From positions 289,906,000 through 289,969,999 of the forward strand of contig NC_133770.1 in assembly GCF_003597395.2 (NCBI RefSeq): a DNA stretch of 64,000 bases. The letters run 5' to 3'. Positions 35,200 to 47,204 of this stretch are shown here, piece by piece. Positions within the stretch are counted from its first letter, which is position 1. Every line of letters begins with the position of its first letter. The stretch is from Chelonoidis abingdonii. Its lineage: Eukaryota; Chordata; Testudines; Testudinidae. Under the pieces are notes generated by a model, which saw nothing but the letters and a program-made list of their open reading frames with translations, was not told the DNA's origin and searched no databases. The position numbers and the translations under genes are program-made.

Positions 35200-37810
35200 A
35201 TCAATTGTGAGGAAGAAGGTTGTTTAACGTTAGGAAAGTAGACCAAAGTGATACTGTGCACCTCAGGCTTCTGAACAAAATATAATACACCATCTCTTTC
35301 CTGTTTTATCACCATCTTTCAAATGAGGAACAGTTTAGAATGAGAAGAGCAACATCTCATTGCTCACTCTTAACCATGTTTAGATATAACAGAGATGAGG
35401 TCTTCTTGTTCTCCATCTATTTATCCATCCTTCTACAGCACTTATATATCCAGTCCCCTCTGTGTCTATCATCAATTAAATCAGTTTATTAAGTAATTAA
35501 GCCTGTTGGCATTAATAGAAATGCATTTCAATCCCAGTTTAGATAATACTATCAAATAACACTTTCCGTTTATAAAATATACCAGGATTTCTCCCAGAAG
35601 GAAAGATGCCACAAGTTTTAATGTGTTTTTAATAGTACATCCTTTGTATTTTTATATAGAGTGGAAAAAAGGTTTTTCTCCTCCCTTGAACCATATACAC
35701 CAAATTATTTGTATTAACTATAAAGAACATAATCAAAAATTAGTATTAACCTAACTTTTCAGGCATTGGAAGTGGCAGTACAGCTTTGTGACTTGGCAGT
35801 GACTTAGATTACCATTAGAATTGGAAAAAATGCTTTGATATAAATAAAAGGGATGTTTTAATGTGATTCAAGAATCAGTGTCTGTCTCTGATCTCTCCAG
35901 CTCACCATAAGCCATTCTTCTCCTTGATCTGAATTCCCCAGTGACTCCTCTGTAGCATTTCATATTGTGCCGTACATCAGAAGTGGCTGCCTCCCCTTTG
36001 TTCCTTGATTTCTGCTGGATGTCCTCAGCTTCATCTTCTTGTGGTGTCTCCATGTGCCAGGGCATCTAGGACTTCCTACTATTTTTTTTAATGTGAAATT
36101 ATGACCCGCTTGTTGACATGTCGCTTTAAATAGAAACTCCTTGTTTGTATTATGTTCCCTCAGGCCAGAAAGGAACTGTCACTTCCTTTTAAGTCTATTC
36201 ATTTTCTTAAGTTCAGATTGGAGATTAATAACTGACTTATTTCCTTCATCAGAGCAGTATTCTACTTGTCTGGCTTTCCTGATGACCCCATCTTTATCTG
36301 AGAAGCTGTGATCCTTATAACAGTATCACTTGGCCTTGCACAGATCAACAGCCCCCTGGGATGTAATCAGTATTTACGGGACATTCAGGACCTTCCACAA
36401 GGTTATTGCTGGGGGATGATGGATGAGAGTCCCTTCAAGGACTCTCATTATGCTATTTTCTGTTTTTTTTCCACTTCATCTACAAGATGACTCTCCACTG
36501 AGCTAACCTTTGCATATACTCCTCCACTCTTGGCATTGATCTGATTATTAATGTCTCTTTTGTTCATAGCTACATTAAATTACACATTACTGGCTGTAAC
36601 CTGTGACTGCTCCATGGCTGCATACACATCAACCACATGAAGCCTATCAAACATCTGTCTTTATGAGGCAGAAGTCCATGTGAGCTGGCTAAAATCCACC
36701 CCTTATTTTGGACCCAGTTATGAGAACTGCACTGTACTTCCCTTTTTCCAGGCCTTATGCACCTTCTGCTCCAGACAGTGGGGTGGAATAGTGGTTGCAG
36801 CTCTATTAAGCGCCATGGATCCATTCCCTCATCATCTCCCTCCACACCAAATAATGGGAGGCTGGTGCCAGACACTCTCCCCTGAGCGAAGGGGTGTGGA
36901 GGCCACCAATATAGCTGTATGTCCAGTGGCTCCTCTGTGCATTCATCCTGCAGGACATAAGTAATATAGAAGAGTTTGCACAGGCCCTCAGCGTCAGGGA
37001 GAATTTCACTCCTGTGCTCATAACCACTCAAGTCAATGATGCTAACTATGGACCTCTAAGGGATCAGCCCCATGGTTTGCAGCTCCATTCACCCCAATTA
37101 AAGTCAGTCCATGAGAGATTCAAGGTTCATTACCTAGTGCATGGGCAACATCTTCTCCAGGATACTGTATGCTTTTAGCCAGTACCATTGTGCTGACCCT
37201 ATCTCAGGCGGGTGGCCTTGCAAGCTGCGTCACACCAATGGCATGTGGTATGACCCACATTTTCTTCTTCACATATCAGTCAGAGAGTCTATAACAACAT
37301 TCTTGGTAGGAGGAACACAATTTTCAGGAAAAAAGAATTTGGAGGAGACACCAGGAAGTCGGTCTGTGTGTACATGGCTAGAATATTAACCAGAATTGCA
37401 GCACCGCTGTAAATGGTTCTCTTAATGAAGAACCAGATTAGTTTTAGAAAAATGGGGTTCCTTCTTGCCATTACTCAACACACAACATGTGAAATAAGGT
37501 ATATAGCTTTTTCTCTGGGTGCAGGTGTTCCTGGAAATAATAAATATTGAGAATCTTTACCTTCTATGGAAGCAGAAATTCTCTTTTCAGTGTCACATCA
37601 TTGGCAGCCCTACCAAGATCAGATATATCTTTTTCTTTCTTCTAGGTAACCTGGTGCCCTGACCTCACATTTGATTTGCATTGTTTGGAGTACTGGGTAG
37701 CATTTCCTATGATTGTTCTATTACATTCTATTTCAGATGCCGGAGACAAGAGAAGCCCTGGAGCCAAATGTAGTGCACTCCTCGTGTGGAAAAAAATGTA
37801 TAATTTTACA
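35200..37810. other. No gene recognised
   Basis: It holds an open frame on minus at 35868-36065 and another at 36570-37031. Neither has a good acceptor or a recognisable family. No named repeats. Confidence 0.4.
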
Positions 37811-37989
37811 TAGGGCAGTGTCACAGTTTGGCAGGCCCTTTAAGACAAGCCAGGCTTAACCTTACCTATGACCTAGCAGCTATTCTCCATCTGATGGTGT
37901 CATGGCAATTTAACGACCCCAGTAGTGAAAGGGTTAGGAAAAGACTACAAACAGAACGAAGAACTCAGGGCAGGAAAGACTGCAAAGGA

Positions 37990-38920
37990 GGCAGGACTGT
38001 TCTATAGATAGGAGATATCACAGTGATCATGGTCAGGCTCCTGCTGGGGGAGCCCTGAGCTAGGGCTGACAAGGGGCAGGGGGATCCCTAGGGGATGCTG
38101 CCAGAGTCCTTGGGGAAGTGGGGCAGTGAGAGAAAACCTTCTCAAATAAGGAGAAGCAAAGAAAGAACTCTTTAGGAGCAGCTTAGACTTCTGTGTGGGA
38201 GGTAGGGTCAGTAAAAGCACCTCAATGGAGCCTGAGGGGTGCAGGAGATTTATGAGTTCAGCAGAGAAGTGAGAAGCGGGAGGGCTAAGAACCAAAGGGA
38301 GGCCATGCTAAGCACAGGCTATGGGGGAGCAGCACAATGGGGCTTTGAGGTTGTAAGTGGCCCAAGGAAACAGCAGTACATCTGAAGATGCAGACCTGGT
38401 TGCTTACTACAGCGTCTCTGTGCTAGAACCCAGAGTACAGGGCAGGCCTGGGTTTCCCTACCAGCCACAGAGCAAGTAGGGTTGCCAGCTCTGACTGAAG
38501 CTATTCTGGAAGATTTTTTTCCTCCCAACATGACATAATGTCATTTTCTTAAAATATCCTATTAAAATCTCCCGGATTGCTTTGAATAGTCATAGGGAGA
38601 TTGATGCTGATTCCAGGATGCTCCAGGCCAGTCCTGGAGGGTTGGCAAACCTAAGAGCAACTGCAGAAGCAGGTTAGGCTCCTGAGAGGTGGGCGCTGAG
38701 GGACAGCCACTAAGAACACTTCAGTGGTGCCGGAGAGGGACAGAAGAATTATTATTTGGATGTTTAGCTTGGATCTTTCCTTACCGCAGATGGGGACTAG
38801 AACTTTATGTGACATGGCCAGAGGGCTGAGCCACAGAAGACCCACTGAGAGGCCTCAGCCAGCAGCAGGCACTGGAGGACCCCTTCCAGCATCGCATCCT
38901 GACACAAAAGTGTGCTGCAT
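37990..38920 (+). repeat. Dispersed repeat, ERV-like, unclassified (copy 2)
   Basis: Shares 'agaacccagagtacagggcaggcctgggtttccctaccagcc' and a downstream 'gatgtttagcttggatc..ggggactagaactt' segment with the repeat at 14100-14640. Interrupted by the short element at 38477-38653. Confidence 0.4.
38477..38653. mobile_element. Short hAT-type element with TAGGGTTGCCA ends (177 bp)
   Basis: Terminal inverted repeats tagggttgccag / ggttggcaaaccta, flanked by an 8-bp duplication agagcaag / agagcaac (38469-38476 and 38654-38661; 7/8). Interior includes 'catgacataatgtcat' and 'ctccaggccagtcctggagg'. Confidence 0.85.
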
Positions 38921-39364
38921 ATAGTGAATACACCACCTTCCAGGCATTAATTGCAGCATTTAAAGCCCTTGTATATCCTTACGCACTTGAAAATAAGTTA
39001 CAATATTTTTAAGCAGTTTCCTTAGTAATGACAGATGTTGCACACTAGTTTGCTAAGTTCATTTAAAAACATTTTTCACCAGGATTGAAACAACATCCCA
39101 AGCCTCTAGAGTTCCAGTTAAGTATTTTCTATTAAAACTCTGGCACTTCAGCAAAACAGATCTAACCTTCAAGCGATGCAAGAGAATGCTGCTTTTCAAG
39201 GTTTGAATTAATTTTTCAGAAAGAGGTTTAATGAGAAGTTTATTTGGAAATGAGAATTTTGAAGAGTAGCCCCACCCCAGAAAGCATTCATTGTCGCCAC
39301 TCTTTTTAAAGACCATATTAGTATTATTATTTTATTTATTATTATGATTATATAATTATTACTG

Positions 39365-39500
39365 CAATAGAAGTCCCAGACATGGGCAGGGCCCCACTGT
39401 GCTAGAAACTAAAAAGTTATAGAACAGAAAGACAGTCTTGCCCCCAAAAGCTTAAAATCTAAATACAAAATAAGAGCAAACAGATGAATACAGACAGGAA
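39365..39500. repeat. MIR/CORE-like SINE fragment
   Basis: 'agaagtcccagacatgggcagggccccactgtgctagaaactaaaaagttatagaacagaaagacagtcttgcccccaaaagctt', the SINE 3' block. Confidence 0.6.
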
Positions 39501-40019
39501 AGGAAAAGGAAAAGGAACCGAGGCAATAGTTGCCAGCATGACATGCAGTGGCCTCAGTGCAACATGTTGTTAGGCTTTTATAGACATCACCACAAATAAA
39601 ATAATAGTAATCTTAATAAAATTAGCACATATAAATAAGCATCTTGAGTCCAACATGCCAGATTCCTAATTTTAGCTAAATCTAAATAATTGTAAAATTC
39701 TCTTATCTAGGATTCGGGGAATCAGTTTGGAAAATATGAACTGCTTGAATCTATTTTTCTAACCAGCAATTCTTCTACTGCAGGGGTAGGCAACCTATGG
39801 CACGTGTGCCGAAGGCGGCACGCAAGCTGATTTTCCGGGGCACTCACACTGCGTGGGTCCTGGCCACTGGTCCGAGGGGCTCTGCATTTTAATTTAATTT
39901 TAAATGAAGCTTCTTAAACATTTTAAAAACCTTATTTACTTTACATACAACTAAAGTTTAGTTATATATTATAGACTTGTAGAGAGAGACCTTCTAAAAA
40001 CGTTAAAATGTATTAGTGG

Positions 40020-40768
40020 TGTCATAGTATTCTTTCCCCAATCTGAACCTTAGAGTCCAAAAATGAGGTATTAGCATGAATTCCTTTAAGCTTAATTACC
40101 AGCTTAGATCTGATACGCTGCCACCAATCAGGACTTTGAGTACCTGATAAACTCTGGTCTCCCCAAAACCTTCCCTGGGGACCCCCAAGACCCAGACCAA
40201 CTGGATCTTAACACAAGGAAAGTAAACTCTTTCCCTCACCAGTGCCTCTCCTAGGCTTTCCCTCCCTGGGTTACCCTGGAAGATTACTGTGATTCAAACT
40301 CCTTGAATCTTAAAACAGAGGTTTTCCACCTCTACCCCTCCCTTTTTCTNNNNNNNNNNNNNNNNNNNNNNNNNNNNNNNNNNNNNNNNNNNNNNNNNNN
40401 NNNNNNNNNNNNNNNNNNNNNNNNNNNNNNNNNNNNNNNNNNNNNNNNNNNNNNNNNNNNNNNNNNNNNNNNNNNNNNNNNNNNNNNNNNNNNNNNNNNN
40501 NNNNNNNNNNNNNNNNNNNNNNNNNNNNNNNNNNNNNNNNNNNNNNNNNNNNNNNNNNNNNNNNNNNNNNNNNNNNNNNNNNNNNNNNNNNNNNNNNNNN
40601 NNNNNNNNNNNNNNNNNAACAAAGCAAAACCCAAAAAACACAAACAAAGGCTTCCCTCCACCGAGATTTGAAAGTATCTTGTTTCCTGATTGGTCCTCTG
40701 GTCAGGTGTTGTTTGTTAACCCTTTCCAGGTGAAAGAGACATTAACCCTTAGCTATCTGTTTATGACA
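40020..40768 (-). mobile_element. Solo LTR, family A, copy 5 (contains 268-N gap)
   Basis: On minus it starts TGTCATAAACAGATAGCTAAGGG and ends ATACTATGACA. Flanking pentamers are agtgg / actgg (40015-40019 and 40769-40773; 4/5). Gap of N at 40350-40617. Its last 100 bp are almost identical to those of copy 6. Confidence 0.9.
40350..40617. other. Assembly gap (268 N) inside an LTR
   Basis: Sized gap within family-A copy 5. Apparent open frames across it are artefacts of N. Confidence 0.95.
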
Positions 40769-41504
40769 ACTGGCATGCAAAACTTTAATTTAGAGTGAAT
40801 AATTGAAGACTTGGCACACCACTTCTGAAAGGTTGCCGACCCATGTTCTACTGCATTCTGTTGCTCTATCCCTTTAAATTAAATGAATATGTAAATCATA
40901 AGGGGCAATTCTCTACAAGTTGCCTAGTCACCCCCATTCAAAGCAAAACTTTAAAGCACTCCAACATGGCTTAAACACTCAAGTGACAGTCATATCACAG
41001 CAGACCGTTTAACTGACAAAATATTATCCTTTGATTATAACATTTAGATTGAATTGATAAACATGCATCTAGCTACATCTAGCTAAGGTGCAGGTATCTT
41101 ATTCTCATGGTCTTACAGGAATACCTGGAACGTCTCTGGATTCTAATATATCAAGTCGTTAGTATATGTCACATAGTCAAGTTTATAATATTTAACTCAC
41201 TTCCTTGGCTCCTAGGCAAGAGGCCTCAATCTGTTTTTTGTTGTGTACTAAGCTACTTACAAATCAAGCCTTCTTCACTGACCTCCCCTTACTGGTTCCA
41301 AGATTATAAATGAATCATTTTTCTCAGACATCACAATGCAGTGATACAAACAAATGAAGCTCTACCAATTTCACAGTCCATTTTGGTCAATTTCAGAGTC
41401 CTAGGATTTTAAAAATCATAAATTTCATGATTTTAGCTATTTAAATCCGAGATATCATGGTGTTGTAATTGTTGGGGTCCTGACCCAAAAAGTAGTTGGG
41501 GTAG

Positions 41505-41935
41505 TGTCACACACTCATTGTAGGGGTGGGGGTTGCAGTACTGCTACCCTTACTTTTGTGCTGCTGCCGGTGGTTGTGCTGCCTTCAGAGCTGGAGAGAG
41601 GCAGCTGGGCAGCTGGAGAGAGGCAGCTGCTGGCTGGGAGCCCAGCTCTGAAGGCAGAGCAGCTGCCAGCAGCAGTGCAGAAGTGAGGATGACATGCATG
41701 GTATTGCCACCCATAGTTCTGTGCTGCCGCCTGCAGAGCTAGGCCCTCAGTCAGCAGCTGCCACTGTCCGGCCACTCAGCTCTGAAGGCAGCAGCGCAGA
41801 AGTAAGGGTGGTATGGTATTCCCACCCTTACTTCTGTGCTGCTGCTGGCGGGGCGCTGCCTTCAGACCTGGGTGCCTGAACAACAGCCGCCACTCTCCAG
41901 TGTCAGAGCAGAAGTAAGAGTGGCAATACCGCAAC
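41505..41935. repeat. GC-rich internal repeat units (CTGCTGCC / AGAGCTGG)
   Basis: Three to four alternating direct and inverted copies of 'cccttacttctgtgctgctgc' / 'gcagaagtaagggtgg' and of 'cagctctgaaggcag' / 'ctgccttcagagctgg'. The overlapping open frames on both strands (about 41504-41970) reflect this palindromic structure and are not genes. Confidence 0.7.
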
Positions 41936-41964
41936 CCCCCTGAAATAACTTTGTGACCCCCCTG

Positions 41965-42917
41965 TGTCATAGTATACTTTCCTCAATCTGAACCTTAGAG
42001 TCCAAAAATGAGGTACTAGCATGAAATCCTCTAAGCTTAATTACCAGCTTAGATCTGATATGCTGCCACCAATCAGGATTCNNNNNNNNNNNNNNNNNNN
42101 NNNNNNNNNNNNNNNNNNNNNNNNNNNNNNNNNNNNNNNNNNNNNNNNNNNNNNNNNNNNNNNNNNNNNNNNNNNNNNNNNNNNNNNNNNNNNNNNNNNN
42201 NNNNNNNNNNNNNNNNNNNNNNNNNNNNNNNNNNNNNNNNNNNNNNNNNNNNNNNNNNNNNNNNNNNNNNNNNNNNNNNNNNNNNNNNNNNNNNNNNNNN
42301 NNNNNNNNNNNNNNNNNNNNNNNNNNNNNNNNNNNNNNNNNNNNNNNNNNNNNNNNNNNNNNNNNNNNNNNNNNNNNNNNNNNNNNNNNNNNNNNNNNNN
42401 NNNNNNNNNNNNNNNNNNNNNNNNNNNNNNNNNNNNNNNNNNNNNNNNNNNNNNNNNNNNNNNNNNNNNNNNNNNNNNNNNNNNNNNNNNNNNNNNNNNN
42501 NNNNNNNNNNNNNNNNNNNNNNNNNNNNNNNNNNNNNNNNNNNNNNNNNNNNNNNNNNNNNNNNNNNNNNNNNNNNNNNNNNNNNNNNNNNNNNNNNNNN
42601 NNNNNNNNNNNNNNNNNNNNNNNNNNNNNNNNNNNNNNNNNNNNNNNNNNNNNNNNNNNNNNNNNNNNNNNNNNNNNNNNNNNNNNNNNNNNNNNNNNNN
42701 NNNNNNNNNNNNNNNNNNNNNNNNNNNNNNNNNNNNNNNNNNNNNNNNNNNNNNNNNNNNNNNNNNNNNNNNNNNNNNNNNNNNNNNNNNNNNNNNNNNN
42801 NNNNNNNNNNNGAGATTTGAAAGTATCTTGTTTCCTGATTGGTCCTCTGGTCAGGTGTTGTTTGTTAACCCTTTCCAGGTGAAAGAGACATTAAGCCTTA
42901 GCTATCTGTTTATGACA
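41965..42917 (-). mobile_element. Solo LTR, family A, copy 6 (contains 730-N gap)
   Basis: Perfect 5-bp duplication ccctg (41960-41964 and 42918-42922). Same ends as copy 5. Gap of N at 42082-42811; only about 220 bp are read. Confidence 0.9.
42082..42811. other. Assembly gap (730 N) inside an LTR
   Basis: Sized gap within family-A copy 6. The 318-residue frame that spans it is an artefact. Confidence 0.95.
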
Positions 42918-43611
42918 CCCTGCAACTCCCTTTTGGGTCAGGACCCCCAATATGAGAAACACTGGTATTCCCCTTGAAATCTGTATAATATAGAGTAAAA
43001 GCACACAAAAGACCAGATTTCACTGGGGGATACTAGATTTCACGGTTCGTGACGTGTTTTTCATGACCGTGAATTTGGTAGGGCACTATTCATAGAAAGT
43101 CACAACTTAGGTGTAAGCTGTTCTGGAGTGACTTTTTAATACGTTTTTCTACATTGCCTCGCACAATCAGGCCACTGATCCTTCTGACTGGAGCCCTTTG
43201 ATGTTTCCATGATATAGTTAATAAATAGTAATAATCATTAATTGCCTTACATATATGCAGCCCACACCTGACCTCCAAGGTTTCAGGGGATTCCATCTAA
43301 ATTTCATTGGGGATGATCTTCATGGAGTGCCAGAAGTGGACCTACTAGTGGTAGAAAATTCTTCTGGCCTATCCAATTCTAGCTTCCCTACACAGGCTTT
43401 ATCTGCTCTCACTGGCAGCTAGGCAGTTTGTCTATCCCTGATTGGGACGAATGTGGGCTGTTCACACTCACTTCCCTCCAGGCTTGGCCATTTTCTACCT
43501 CCACTCACTTTGCTCTTGGTGACCATCTGCCTCACTCTAACCCCTGGAAGCCCACCCTTTCATCCACCAACTGTAGTCTTCCTCCTGGCTTGGTGCTTTC
43601 CATTGCTGGGC

Positions 43612-43895
43612 TACAGGGCCAGCTCCAGGCCCCAGCATGCCAAGCGCGTGCTTGGAGCAGCATGCCGCTGGGGGCGCTCTGCCGGTTGCTGGGAGGGCGC
43701 CAGGTGGCTCCACTGGACGTCCCTCAGGCATCCCTGCGGAGGGTCTGCTGGTCCCGTGGCTCCGGTGGAGGATCCGCAGCCACTCCTGCAGGAGGTCCAC
43801 CGGAGCCGTGGGACCGGCGAGCGGCAGAGCGCACCCTGCGGCGTTCCGCCGTGCTTGGGGCGGTGAAATGGCTAGAGCCGGCTCTGCTGGGCTAG
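43612..43895. mobile_element. GC-rich non-autonomous DNA element, copy 3
   Basis: Inverted ends cagggccagctccaggcc / tagagccggctctgctggg. The interior again has 'ggcgctctgccggttgc' paired with 'ggcgagcggcagagcg', and 'gtcccgtggctccggtgg' paired with 'ccaccggagccgtgggacc'. Open frames on both strands (43428-43990) come from this symmetry. Confidence 0.75.
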
Positions 43896-43899
43896 ATTA

Positions 43900-46580
43900 C
43901 AAAGATTCCTTGCTGCTCTTCCGTTTTGTGCTCACTTTCCTGTTCCCTTTTCTCCTCTTCTTATCTCTCCTGCTTAGGCCACCAGACTAAGCTAAGTGCC
44001 CAAGAACACTTGCTTCTAGTTAGGTCCTTACATGGGAGGCAGAGTGATGCAGCCAAGTCTTCAAGCTCCTGTTCCTTTCCCTGTGAAGACACGAAACTGA
44101 ACAAAACACCTGAGAGCTGTGACTAAGTAAAACTGGCTCTTTCCCAATTAGTTATTTCCCACTGGTTTCTCACAGCTTGTCATCTGAACCATCACTTAGG
44201 TAGCCCCCTACTGTGAGGAGCCAATGCTCAAAGAAAGGGCATTCTTTCCCCTGAGGTCAGGGCTGTCACTCCTACTCCTACAGTGGTAGTTACAAGTCAC
44301 CGCCCACAGTCCCAGCATGGCTCATTTTCCTCTACCTCATGCAGATTCTAGTAAGCAGTGAGGGGAGGAGGAGAGACAGAAGGAGCTGGAGTCTCTAAAC
44401 ACCTTTAAAAATGTGGCAACTGCTTTGGAGTCTCCACAAAGGGAGGGTGACACTCCAACTGGGATTTAGTGTTTAAAAGGTCTGAGCACTGGGGCCTTGT
44501 GAAAAGATTCTGGGACTTACTGCTCCAAAACGGGGCAGTAGGACTTCTGCCCTCAAACTGCACTTCCAGGACTAGGCAGACCAGGCTGTTACTTAGAGAA
44601 GAGCAATTTGACTGACACATGCCCTGAATCATCACAGTGGGGAATGGGGCTGCTGTGACTACACCAGAAGAACAGAAGAGAGGGAATGTGACATCTCCAA
44701 ACTGGATAGGAGAGAAGCAGACATGAGAGGCAGTTCCTTGAGAAGGTATAGAGGGTAATAGGCCAGATGTCTGCCTCTCCTGGCATAACTTTGTAGTGTG
44801 TATTTATCAGGGTTTTTACACACTATCAAAGTGAAGAAACTAGATTCAGATTTATTCAGAGAACAAACTGATACCTGCATTTGTTCGGGCAAGTGGTGGA
44901 ATCAAAAAGTCACAGTCCCATGGGTTGATGACCACAAAGGTAATTCCAAAAAACAGTACTTGAACCCCAGAGTAATCCTTATCCCCAGCTTTGGCTGCTC
45001 CTAGGCTTCCTTATTTTGAGGACTGGTTGTTCCCATCCCAAAGGCTGAATTCCACTTCCATTACACTCTGGACTGGGTCTAATGACTCAAACCTGCCACT
45101 GTGGGCAAGCAGCAATTGACCTGCAGCTCCTTATTGGGTTCCATCAACTGAAACCAGAGTTCAGCAGCAGGAGACTCCTAACACTCAGCTACATCCTGGA
45201 ATTCAGATCCTCTAGCTAGAAAGGGTGAAGGGCAAAATCAAATCCAGACACCCTCTCCCTGTCCCACACCCCCTCTACAGGACAATGAAAGTCTGTCTGA
45301 CATGTATCCAGCTCAGATACAGAGAGGGCTAAACACACACATGTTCAGCATCTTTTGAGAAGAGATTAGAACTTTTCATAGTTAGGCACATAAAACGGTC
45401 TTATTCTGTACATCTTGAATCCAGCTATTCCGAATTGCCTTAGCCTCCTGGGAAGAGAAGTGACACCTTTATGGTAAGGTTAACTTGATAAAACTCTAAT
45501 CTCTACAGTAAGACAGGAGCTCTGGGTATCTCTGGCTGTTCATTTAAATAAAAAAAAATACAACTTGTTTTTCAAACTAAATTCTCCTTTAACTCCATGG
45601 TACCAGAAGCTGGATTTTCTGGAGTGACAAGTCCACTGGCAGCATAAAAAGAATAAATTACTAAGCATGAAATTGCCCCAGTCTGCTGGGGACTGCTTCA
45701 GAAGTGGGGCTAGTGGCTGGAAGACTAGCTACGCTCACTGATTTCTGTGGAAGAAACAAACTCCTGCTGTGACATTAACCTGCATGTCTGGCTTTATTAC
45801 CTAAATTATCATAATCCTCATAATCAGCATCTGAGTGCTGAAGGAGCTGCAAGGACTTAAAAATCAAGAAGCCAGGAGAGTTGCAAATGCATGTCTGGAA
45901 TAGCCTCCTGTTTATCTTTCCTCATCACTGCATGGAACATTAAGCTGTTGGTGCCTTGGGTTTTTTTGAGCCAGACTGATGGGATAATCATGTGACACCT
46001 CTTCAGAGTCCACTTATCTTAATTGTACTAAATGTTTTTTCACAAGAGGCAGGTGATGTTCAAGAAGGCCTGGAAGAGACATTACCTTATGTAACATAGC
46101 TGACACAGATGAGAAGTTGCACTTTGCACAGTCCAGTGGGCTGGAGGTGAAACTCATGTTCTTTGTCAAACTCCACAGACTTGGCAATAGCCCCTCCCTC
46201 TCTCTCTGTTGGCAACACTGCTTTTTAAACGGTGCTCATGACTGGTGGTGAGGGGATCTGCGTCTGTGTGGGATAAGTACATTGTGTGGTTAGGGCTATA
46301 TCTTTCTATAGGGTATTAAGCTCAAATGGGAGGTTATGACTGGGTACATTTTGACCAAATTTTTTTTGTTTTCCTCTCTTTAAAATAATTAATAGTGAAA
46401 GCCTGATCTTAAGTGCACTAAAGTCAAACTTCAATGGGCTTTGGATAAGGTGTCCAGTTAATGTCTCTGTGCCGATGCCCTTGGAGACTGAAATCCTTTG
46501 TCCAAAGGGAAAATGGAACAGGAGCAAGAGCAGCAGTGAAAGATTCCCCATGCAGCCTGCCAAAGAGCCTCAACTGTGTT
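43900..46580. other. No gene seen
   Basis: Ordinary non-coding sequence; a short 'gcctgatcttaagtgcactaaagtcaaacttcaatgggctttggat' piece of an ancient amniote repeat at 46405-46450. The part from 45690 on is copied, noisily, at 55293-56722. Confidence 0.45.
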
Positions 46581-46586
46581 CTAGAG

Positions 46587-46889
46587 CAGTGGTGGGCAAC
46601 CTGTGGCCCATGGGCTACACGCAGCCCATCAGGGTAATCTGCTGGTGGGCCTCGAGAAAGTGTTTACATTGACTGTCCGCAGGCACAGCCTCCTGCAGCT
46701 CCCAGTGGCCAAGGGTGACCAGACACCAAGTGTGAAAAACTGGGACAAGGGGTGGGGGCTAATAAGTGCCTATAGAAGAAAATGCCTCAAATATCCAGAC
46801 TGTCCCTATAAAATAGGGACATCTGGTCATCGTACAGTGGCCGTGGTTCACCATTCCCAGCCAATAGGAGCCGCGGGAAGTGGTGGCCA
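46587..46889 (+). mobile_element. hAT-type element, left half (interrupted)
   Basis: Begins cagtggtgggcaacctgtggcccatgggc and runs to the LTR insertion at 46890. The matching right half is at 57302-57461 and ends gttgcccaccactg. Flanks ttctagag / ctctagac (6/8) look like its 8-bp duplication. It is also broken by a smaller element at 46711-46834. Confidence 0.85.
46711..46834. mobile_element. Short hAT-type element (AGGGTGACCAGA ends), nested
   Basis: 124 bp, ends aagggtgaccagac and atctggtcatcgta, flanked by a perfect 8-bp duplication cagtggcc (46703-46710 and 46835-46842). It lies inside the hAT half at 46587-46889. Confidence 0.85.
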
Positions 46890-47204
46890 TGTCATAAACA
46901 GATAGCTAAGGGTTAATGTCTCTTTCACCTGCAAAGGGGTAACAAACAACACCTGCCCAGAGGACCAATCAGGAAACAAGATATTTTCAAATCTCAAGGG
47001 AGGGAAGTTTTTGGGTGTGGGTCCTTTGTTCTGGTTCAGTTGCTCTCTAGGCTCTGAGGGTGATCACACTACCTCCAGGCTCTCTAATCTTCTGTTTCCA
47101 AGTTGTAAGTACAGGGGAAAAACAATATAGGTTTTTACATTGTTTTCTGTATTTGCAAGTGTGTAGTTTGCTGGAAATGTTTTTAAATTGTATTTTTTTT
47201 TTGA
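46890..47204 (+). mobile_element. Solo LTR, family A, copy 7, left part (breaks at assembly junction)
   Basis: Starts TGTCATAAACAG right after ggcca (46885-46889). It runs clean to a poly-T at about 47200, where the sequence switches abruptly to unrelated CR1-like sequence. The right part of the same LTR is at 56722-57301, followed by ggcca (57302-57306), the matching 5-bp duplication. Confidence 0.9.

Larger units (their letters stand above)
39781..40845. mobile_element. hAT-type element split by a family-A LTR
   Basis: Terminal inverted repeats caggggtaggcaacct / aggttgccgacccatg with a perfect 8-bp duplication ttctactg (39773-39780 and 40846-40853). The LTR at 40020-40768 sits inside; removing it leaves an element of about 0.3 kb. 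No transposase frame remains. Confidence 0.9.
41361..43085. mobile_element. DNA element with ACCAATTTCAC ends, split by a family-A LTR
   Basis: Inverted ends ctctaccaatttcacagtccattttgg (left) and catgaccgtgaatttggtagggc (right). A second inner inverted pair is 'ggggtcctgaccc' (41474) against 'gggtcaggaccccc' (42936). The interior at 41510-41935 holds repeated GC-rich units. The target duplication is not clear. Confidence 0.65.

Noticed and set aside
35868..36065. Minus frame reading MPWHMETPQEDEAEDIQQK onward, with an internal TATG|GTGAGC donor
   Set aside because: Protein-like by eye, but the acceptor has no pyrimidine tract, an in-frame stop lies just upstream, and its phase does not join the other candidate exons. 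Worth a database search but not supported enough to call.
36570..37031. Minus frame of 153 codons
   Set aside because: Other frames are open too, composition is not protein-like (many W, C, H, P), and there are no convincing splice sites or family.
41504..41970. Overlapping frames on both strands
   Set aside because: Produced by alternating inverted GC-rich units in a DNA element.
42021..42977. 318-residue open frame, the longest in the window
   Set aside because: It spans 730 N inside a solo LTR; only LTR sequence is read at each end.
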